Below are positions 58,001 through 64,000 of a stretch of 64,000 nt of DNA, piece by piece. The position numbers were made by a program, and so were the translations under genes. Under the pieces are notes generated by a model that saw only the letters and a program-made list of their open reading frames with translations, did no database searches and had not been told where the DNA came from. The stretch spans positions 610,554 through 674,553 of the forward strand of contig KN817528.1 of the NCBI GenBank assembly GCA_000827495.1, in the 5' to 3' direction. Position 1 is the first letter of the stretch; the number at the start of each line of letters is the position of its first letter. This stretch comes from Hypholoma sublateritium FD-334 SS-4. Taxonomy: Eukaryota; Basidiomycota; Agaricomycetes; Agaricales; Strophariaceae.

Positions 58001-59493
58001 AGAGGACCGCTCTCCAAAATCGCGGTATCGGAGGACAAGCCGCAAGGATTTTGAAAAACAATTGAGTCGCATCGAGCGACGCCAGGCCCGTATCCGTCGG
58101 ATTCGGCAAAGACTAAACAAAGGCAATGAAATGCCACAGGTATTTGGACACGAAAAAGGCCCAGAGTCCTTGACCTCTACCTATCATATTGGAAAGACGC
58201 AAAATTATCCTCTTGATCTAGGAGATCTTGCTCGACAACATCTACAAGATCCTGCTGCTAAGGTAGTTTTCTGCATCGCCCTAACTCGATATTTCTTATG
58301 AGCTATGATTAACCAGGACTTTACGAAAGACTTGAAAGAGCACCTCCTGCCCAGAATTCGCGAAAGGCTGAAAATTTCTGTCGAAACTTTTGAGTCCGGT
58401 GTTACAAACATTAATCATGCTGCGCAAAACATGATTATCATAAAAGACAATCGTGTGTACAGTCATAAACTCGCGCGCTTCCATCACACAACATACGATG
58501 TCCGCCGTTCGGAGGATATTGTTAACCCTCGTACACCGCATTGCAATGTCATGTTACTGTCCAGTCCAACGCCAAGCAATTCAAGTACTTTGGCAGCATC
58601 ATCAAATCACCACCCATTCCTGTATGGCCGCGTAATCGGGATATATCATGTCAACGTCATCTATACTGGACCGGGTATGGAAGGATATGAACCATTGCGC
58701 TTTGATATCCTCCGTATCCGTTGGTTTCAACTAGACGAAGGTCGCTCTGGCTGGGACTCCCTAAGACTTGATCGCCTTTTCTTTCCACCAATGGCTCGCA
58801 CGGACTCTTTTGGTTTCGTCGACCCTAGCCTTGTTCTTAGAGGCTGTCATTTAATACCGGCATTTTCTTCGGGGAAAAGATACCTAGACGGCAAAGGTCT
58901 GTCAACAATGTCGAAGGACAGTAATGACTGGAATTATTATTATGTCAACAGGTTTGCTATGTTTCAGTATATTTTTTGTCCACCTTACTGAAATTCAAGA
59001 ACATCTTAGGTTTGCTGACCGCGACATGACCATGAGATATCATTGGGGACTGGGTATTGGCCATGCATATTCTCATGGTCGGGGCAATGGTTGCCAATAT
59101 TCCATCTCCTCAAATGTCGACAATCTTGAAAATACGGAGGATGCGATGGGGAGGACACAGGAAGAACATGACTGTCTGACTATGGCCACAGAGGAAGAAC
59201 ATGACGATGCAACAAGGGCCACAGAGGAAGAACACAATGATCCGGCCCGGGCCACGGAAGAACACAATGGTGCGCTTCTGCGACTAGCCGCAGAGGAAGA
59301 ACATGACGATGCGACAAGTGCCACGGAGGAAGAACAAGACAGTGATGCTTTGGAAGTGCCCGATTCCGAGCCAGACACGGATTATGATGGCACAGACCTT
59401 GGCTCGTCTGCGGATGATGATTCCGACCGTCATGACTGGGATGATGATGATGACTACTGGGAATTGCATGACACATATCACCCAGATCAGTAA
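55006..59493 (+). CDS. Plavaka-type transposase (CACTA-like DNA transposon)
   Basis: Ten exons: 55006-55272, 55338-56393, 56449-56678, 56731-56980, 57040-57203, 57263-57368, 57425-57940, 57993-58263, 58318-58951 and 59010-59493; 1,325 residues with no stop or frameshift. The N-terminus has a C2H2-like finger (LRCVACGREFAQSNAYSNH...C). The core keeps the family landmarks: NSFLLGEWYWNGGVQK, HGELYTSPAFLETY, GSDSTHLTSFGSASLWP, NLCNHIAYFQKLP, IVIKCCDGITRRFYPRIF, SCPCPRCLIPKDRAH, VDFMHEFELGVWKKIFVHLL, and near the end FADRDMTMRYHWGLGIGHAY. The C-terminal tail is acidic with 11-residue repeats. Terminal inverted repeats were not found, so element limits are unknown. Confidence 0.9.
59155..59345 (+). 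repeat. In-frame minisatellite in the Plavaka tail (33-nt unit)
   Basis: About five to six units of GCCACAGAGGAAGAACATGA-type sequence, each about 33 nt, encode variants of ATEEEHDDATR. One unit is shortened (ATEEHNGAL). All length changes are multiples of three, so the frame is kept. Confidence 0.8.
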
Positions 59494-59758
59494 AAATGTG
59501 CTCCCTGTTACGCACTGAGCTTGAATCGAAGTGCGTGCTTCAGGAGTCTTGTTAACGAGCATAAGACAACTTTAGGAAGCCCTAAACGCGCGGATTTCAA
59601 CTAGCCACGTCTAAAATTAGACACTACCCATCGTCACTGGAGCTCGAACGGACGGGTTCTGTTACCTGTATGAACCCTCATTATCCAAAATATGCAATCA
59701 TGAGTGATATATCGACTTTTTACTAGCTAATGTATATAGGCGGAAAATGCGGATGTAT

Positions 59759-60472
59759 TCAATATTTTGTGCGCTGTATCTCCTGCTTTTCCTGAAGATC
59801 GTTACAATTTCCACCCAGTAAAATAATGGTACGCGGCTGAAGGACAAACAACCGATTTTTCAATCGCGGATTTTTGAGAAACATCTGAGAAGTGAAATTG
59901 AATATAATGTATGTTAAGTGAGATACCATTGCAACTTACTTTGTAACCGAGCTCAAATCTATCAAAATTCAACTTGCAGTTCAGTGGCACCCGTGCAATT
60001 GCCTCCATTTCGCTTTCTCCGTCTGAAAGCCTGAATTTGATTGTTCTGGGCTTTCGAGGTTGGGAAAATTCAGTTATTGCCATGACCTGAACAAGAAGAG
60101 GAGGGCCCTGCAGATGTCCTACAGCTGGTAAGATCTCTCTTCCAAAACCCGTTCCGTGTATTGTCGAATCCGACAGGTTAGATCCGAGAATCTGATGGAT
60201 GATGGATTTGAGGAATTGCTTGCGGTCTTCAAGCCCTTGTATTCTATGGCCGGTATCATAGATCCAGCGGCAGCATAGCCCAAGCCATTCCTGAACATAT
60301 ATAATATTGATAACAAGTCCATGATGTCGCCTCTGAAACGACATGTAAAGCAACTTACGGGATCAATGCATGGCCGGGTAAAGGTTCTATTGGCCCACTG
60401 AGCGACCATGATGGAGGTTGTAATTCTGGACTCTATATCGATACGACTCGTTGACGCTGGCAGGCGCGACAT
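59759..60472 (-). CDS. RMI1: RMI1-like OB-fold protein (RecQ-mediated genome instability)
   Basis: Three exons: 60472-60359, 60290-59940 and 59884-59759; 196 residues, all introns phase 0. The N-terminal helical part (MVAQWANRTFTRPCIDP, EWLGLCCRWIYD) is followed by an OB-fold-like region: LLVQVMAITEFSQPRKPRTI, KFRLSDGESEMEAIARVPL, LGYKMFLKNPRLKNRLFVL and PRTIILLGGNC. The final LLGG motif and the layout match Rmi1, the partner that stimulates topoisomerase III and the RecQ helicase Sgs1/BLM in double Holliday junction dissolution. At 196 residues it fits the short fungal form rather than the long animal one. Confidence 0.78.
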
Positions 60473-61347
60473 CTTTTGCCTTCTCGGTTAATAGGAGTAA
60501 TGGAACAAGGTTGGGTCGCAGACAATTATTAACGTTGTCTATAAACGCCATCGTGACCTCACGAACGGGCGGTCTACTGTGTCTACTGAATTACTGCGCT
60601 CAAAGTCAATCACCCAGGAATAGTCATCACCACAGCGCGCAGCTTCCGTTGGAATTACGCAGTAACGCAGGATGAGCTGCGGGTCTGTTGTGGGTCTGTG
60701 GGCCGCAGCTTTCAGGAACCTTAATCAGATGAGTATCAACCCGTCAGTGCATCAGTGCTTACTGGGCTGATGATTTGTTTCTGCGAGTAATAACCTAGTC
60801 TTCATACGGGTTGGCGGGAGCGATAGGAGCGTCAAAGGTTACCAGGGCGTGGTTTTTGTTTGGTTTTCGTACTACGCTCTGGAATAGCGGGTGCGGAATA
60901 AACACCCATAGTGTCGTTGACATACACAGCCGTCTGGTGGTGAGATACACGCGGAGCACAGCCGCTCCGTCCTTGTTAGGACGCAAGCCACGCAGGTATG
61001 ACGGTATCGTGTACTACTATTGAAAACAAGCAGATCGCTTACCTTGTTCCTGTAGACGACACGCACGGGCAACATCTCCTCGTGGCCGTGGAATGCACGC
61101 GCAGCGCACGCGTATTTATTGCGGGTTGTTCCAGCGCTGGTCCAGGACCCTCGATTCTGTGCACTCACCTTCTCGAGCGGACTACGGAAACACTGAAAAT
61201 GAAGCATTATTGCAAGGAGAGATGCAGCTATTACAGAATGGAATCTCACAAATATAACATTGTCCGAGCCGTCAAGTACCGGTTGCACTGCGGCGCAGAC
61301 CCTTCCAGACGTTTAAAAGATCAAAATAATGATCGGTTGATTCAAAC
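60473..61347. other. Intergenic region with no confident gene
   Basis: A minus-strand stretch (60795-60986, HALVTFDAPIAPANPYED) reads like protein, but I could not join it to a start or to other exons. Nothing else seen. Confidence 0.45.
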
Positions 61348-61983
61348 ATGAAGCCCTCTAAATCCTCTAAAAATTGCATTCCACTCTACTGCGACCTACC
61401 CGTTTCACAAACGCAGCTCAACCCTGAAGATGATATTTGGTACTTCCCTCCTGCAAGAGAACGGGAGAGTTCCCCTCCTACCCCAGATGTTTCCAGTCGT
61501 TCTGGTCCTCGGGTGGCTCAGGAATGTTCACAGCTTCAAATATTCAGCAAAGATGAACCTGCTGCATCGCGGGGGCATCCGACGCGGCAGGCAAACACAG
61601 GACTTGGACAAACCAACCTTGTCAACGTGGTTAGCACAGTTGCACCAGTAAAGCGGGCCGAGGTGATACCCATAATCCATACTAAGTCGTTGTAGCTCAG
61701 GCAGAGTGCTAACTACGAATGTGGCGAATAGGTCAGACATTCTCAAGAAGCACGATCATCGGGATCCAAGCGTCAAGGTTCTGATCACGATGATAATGAG
61801 CGCCCGTTAAAAAAACGGCGTCTTTCCGTATCTCGTGACGAAGTCGACATAAGGTGGATGCGAAATGAGATTACTGGCATTAAAGAGAGTCTGGAGAAGA
61901 TTGCTGCGGAAGCACAGGAAGACAGACGGGTAATAAACAGCACCTTGAAGAGGCTTTTTGATGAAGTTCAACGAAAGCCGTGA
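61348..61983 (+). CDS. Small nuclear-looking protein with C-terminal coiled coil
   Basis: Two exons: 61348-61647 and 61732-61983, joined through an intron with branch-like GTGCTAAC; 183 residues. The N-terminal half is polar and Pro/Ser-rich (DIWYFPPARERESSPPTPD). Exon 2 has a basic cluster (ERPLKKRRLSVSRDE) that would serve as a nuclear localisation signal, followed by a heptad-like helix (WMRNEITGIKESLEKIAAE and STLKRLFDEVQRKP). No family recognised; calling it nuclear is inference. Confidence 0.6.
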
Positions 61984-62808
61984 ATGCGTATTAGTATCTG
62001 TTACTTTAAGCTGTGGTTATTAAATTTTAAACGCTAACCTGACTCTGCGGCTACCATATACATTGAATTCGGTTTCCTGTTCACGAGCCTATCTTTTATT
62101 TTACCATTGATAAATTAACCATCCCTTGTACGGGACATATAGACAGGAAGATAGAGATTAATTCTACTACTTTACTTAGGGTCACGTTAGTAGGCGACTC
62201 GGAACTGTGCTGTTCACTTTGAACCAGGGCGTGCATCGCCCGGGTACGCGTCTGTGCAGTCATCGGGAATGTATGGCGTGGGGCGCAATTGGGGCGTAAA
62301 TTGACAGGGGAAGCTCTATCCTGCGTAGCCTCGTAACCAGGCTTTCGAGAGAGGATGCAAGGATGCAAGGATTCCATCCTCGTCAATGCTACTTGATTAA
62401 ATACTCGTATAGTATGGGGATCATGGTCACTGGCCTACATTCTGCGTCGCAGCTCACGGCCCCCACGCTTGTGCTGTGCAAAGTTCAACACATTCATCGG
62501 GTAAAAGTGCGGGCACCCCAGCGCAGGCGGGCGTCGCCCAGAACGGCGACTAGCATACCAATCATGTCGCTGGTCGGCGCCGTGGGGCGCTGGTTTGCAG
62601 TTCGTGCTCCTGGGAAGGTCACTTGGGGTTTGGGAAAGAGAGGTGGAGATGGCATTGAGCAGGGCGGTGCGGGCTGCATAGCAGTGCGAATCTTGAAGCG
62701 CGGGGACCTACCCGATAGATTACACGACAACGATAAGCAGAAAGGAATCGCACTGCTGTCGCGCCCAACCTGATAGTTGATAGATGGTCACCCTGCAGAC
62801 ACCAGTCA
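61984..62808. other. Intergenic region with no gene seen
   Basis: A plus-strand ORF at 62363-62773 overlaps antisense shadows and has no recognisable features. Confidence 0.45.
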
Positions 62809-63430
62809 TCAAGGTTTCGTGTACACGTCAATCGGCCTGCTGAACCCTGTAAATTAATGGGCATGAGCACAGGCAGGATAAAAATAAGAGTTGCGTACCT
62901 CCCTCGCCGACGAACCCGAAGTGGCGCGCGGGGCGAAAGCCAATGTCGGTGAGCAGCGCCTCGAAGTCGGCAGGGCGAATGGTGAGGCTTTTGGCGTTGT
63001 TTTTGAGTTTCTGGGGGAGGTATGGGATGAGCGTGAATATAGGGTAGGGACGGGGATGCACGCACCTCATCCATCCGGCGGGCCTTCGCATATGATTACC
63101 AAGGCTGTGGCTCGAGCACGAACGCGCCTGCGCGCAGCACGGCGAATACGCGAAGCAGGCCCGTGTCGCCGTCGTTGAGGTGGATCCGTTTAGATATCGA
63201 GAGCCTGCCAGATATGACCGTGAGCCAGCCACACCGCCGCAGGTAAAGAGACGCACCCAACGACCACGTCGTACCCAGCAGCGTCCTCCGGAATCGAGGT
63301 GGCAGGCCAGTTGGCCGCGCGGAAGGCGACGTTGTGCGGGAATGTAGTCTTACCGCGGTGAGCGGCGGGTGGTATTGGGAGTGGCCCAAGCTCGTGCTCG
63401 CACGACGCGGGGAAGAACAGAAACCTCAAG
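62809..63430 (-). pseudogene. Truncated Bin3/MePCE-type RNA methyltransferase
   Basis: Minus-strand exons carry the second half of a Bin3 domain: CEHELGPLPIPPA and FPHNVAFRAANW, then IPEDAAGYDVVVG (donor near 63256), LSISKRIHLNDGDTGLLR and AFVLEPQPW, then SYAKARRMDE, then KSLTIRPADFEALL with GFRPARHFGFVGEGG, then FSRPIDVYTKP. The family (7SK/U6 5'-phosphate methyltransferases) normally has SKWIHLN; here Trp is Arg. An in-frame TAA sits at 63096-63098 between PQPW and SYAKARRM, and several residues are missing before AFVLEPQ. The SAM-binding N-terminal half (VLDVGCNEG-type motif) is not visible in the 570 bp upstream. Together these indicate a decayed, 5'-truncated copy. Confidence 0.75.
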
Positions 63431-64000
63431 GTCGCGTCTCCGCTTCTCTGCTGATGCTCTTCACCGGCCCGGGTCAGGCTCTGTCACTCGCTGCTTTGCT
63501 TGCATCTGTCAAACGCGCCCCTTGTTTTCTGACCATCCACTGCTTCTCCTCGCCTGCGTTTCGCTGCCTCCAACCTGTTTTTGCCCCGTCCACTGCCCTC
63601 TGCTCCGCGGGTTCGGCCACTCTCTGCCCCCGAGACGCATCCCGCCCGTCGGCGCATTCCTCCGTCTGCGACTCCCTTCGCCCGCGCCTCCCATCCGGCG
63701 CCGCACCCCATCCGTCCGGCTCTCCTCAAGTCACAGGGCGTCGGTGAGTCCTTCGATCGCCCGCCGCCCTGTGTATTATGTGCTCATTGTGTATATGCAG
63801 CGCGCTCCGGTGCGGCGCCTCGCGCTGAGAGGCTTGCTGTCGGGCAAGACACGAATCACAAAACACACAACCACTGCGGAGCGAGATTCTATCCCTAGAT
63901 CGAGCGACGCTCTTCCTAGTACTATAAAATCTAATGTGTGCTCTGCCCCGTAGTAGCTAGCTAATGTAACTTTATGTCTTTCTCTTCAACAATACCCTGC
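63431..64000. other. Window edge with no convincing gene
   Basis: ORFs on both strands are Arg/Pro/Ser-rich frames in CT-rich DNA. The missing 5' part of the Bin3 copy was looked for here and not found. Confidence 0.45.

Noticed and set aside
60795..61288. Minus-strand protein-like stretches near 60.8-61.3 kb
   Set aside because: Possible splice sites exist, but no start or frame-consistent joining was found, and plus-strand ORFs are equally long.

Overview
The window looks like nuclear DNA of a mushroom-forming basidiomycete (Agaricomycetes). The genes are split by many short GT-AG introns (about 40-70 nt). Two nuclear tRNA genes are present, one of them with an intron. The gene families seen (a Plavaka-type transposase, a DUF6698-like protein, fast-evolving F-box-like proteins, a cysteine-rich PHD-like protein) are typical of this class. 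All exon limits were worked out by eye from splice signals and reading frame. No similarity search was possible, so family names rest on recognised motifs.

Layout. 1-833: 3' end of an unrecognised gene. 2163-4487: a 14-exon, membrane-anchored GH17 beta-1,3-glucanase. 5066-5427: tRNA-Gly(CCC) and intron-containing tRNA-Pro(CGG), both on the minus strand. 5697-10286: a gag-like zinc-knuckle ORF between two short direct repeats; the second repeat is split by a Mutator-like element (MULE) with 86-bp terminal inverted repeats (TIRs), a 9-bp target duplication and a broken transposase. 10803-11108: a MITE-like inverted-repeat block. 11681-12988: F-box-like paralog 1. 13226-14125: EFM4-type lysine methyltransferase, convergent with 14142-17336, SGD1/NOM1. 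17688-22963: three more F-box-like paralogs in tandem. 24016-26259: a Pro/Ala/Ser-rich ORF in a very GC- and CpG-rich tract that runs to about 28.37 kb. 28378-32258: an apparently complete hAT transposon with TIRs and a perfect 8-bp target duplication. 32344-34010: a tandem repeat array. 34442-36119: DUF6698-like gene. 36850-37968: zinc-finger-like unknown. 38147-40759: large lineage-specific protein. 42480-44319: Cys-rich PHD/ADD-like protein. 45666-46907 and 50212-51886: unknown proteins. 52300-53722: decayed coding remnants. 55006-59493: Plavaka transposase with an open reading frame. 59759-60472: RMI1-like. 61348-61983: small nuclear-looking protein. 62809-63430: a truncated Bin3-type methyltransferase pseudogene.

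How it fits together. Conserved housekeeping genes (GH17 cell-wall enzyme, EFM4, SGD1, RMI1, tRNAs) are interspersed with lineage-specific fast-evolving genes and at least four transposon types (MULE, hAT, Plavaka and a gag-only-like unit). The F-box-like family has grown by local tandem duplication that also copied promoters. No operon-like or defence-like system is evident. The least explained items are the 32.3-34.0 kb array, whose sub-repeats keep a hydrophobic reading on the minus strand, and the gag-only unit with short direct repeats.
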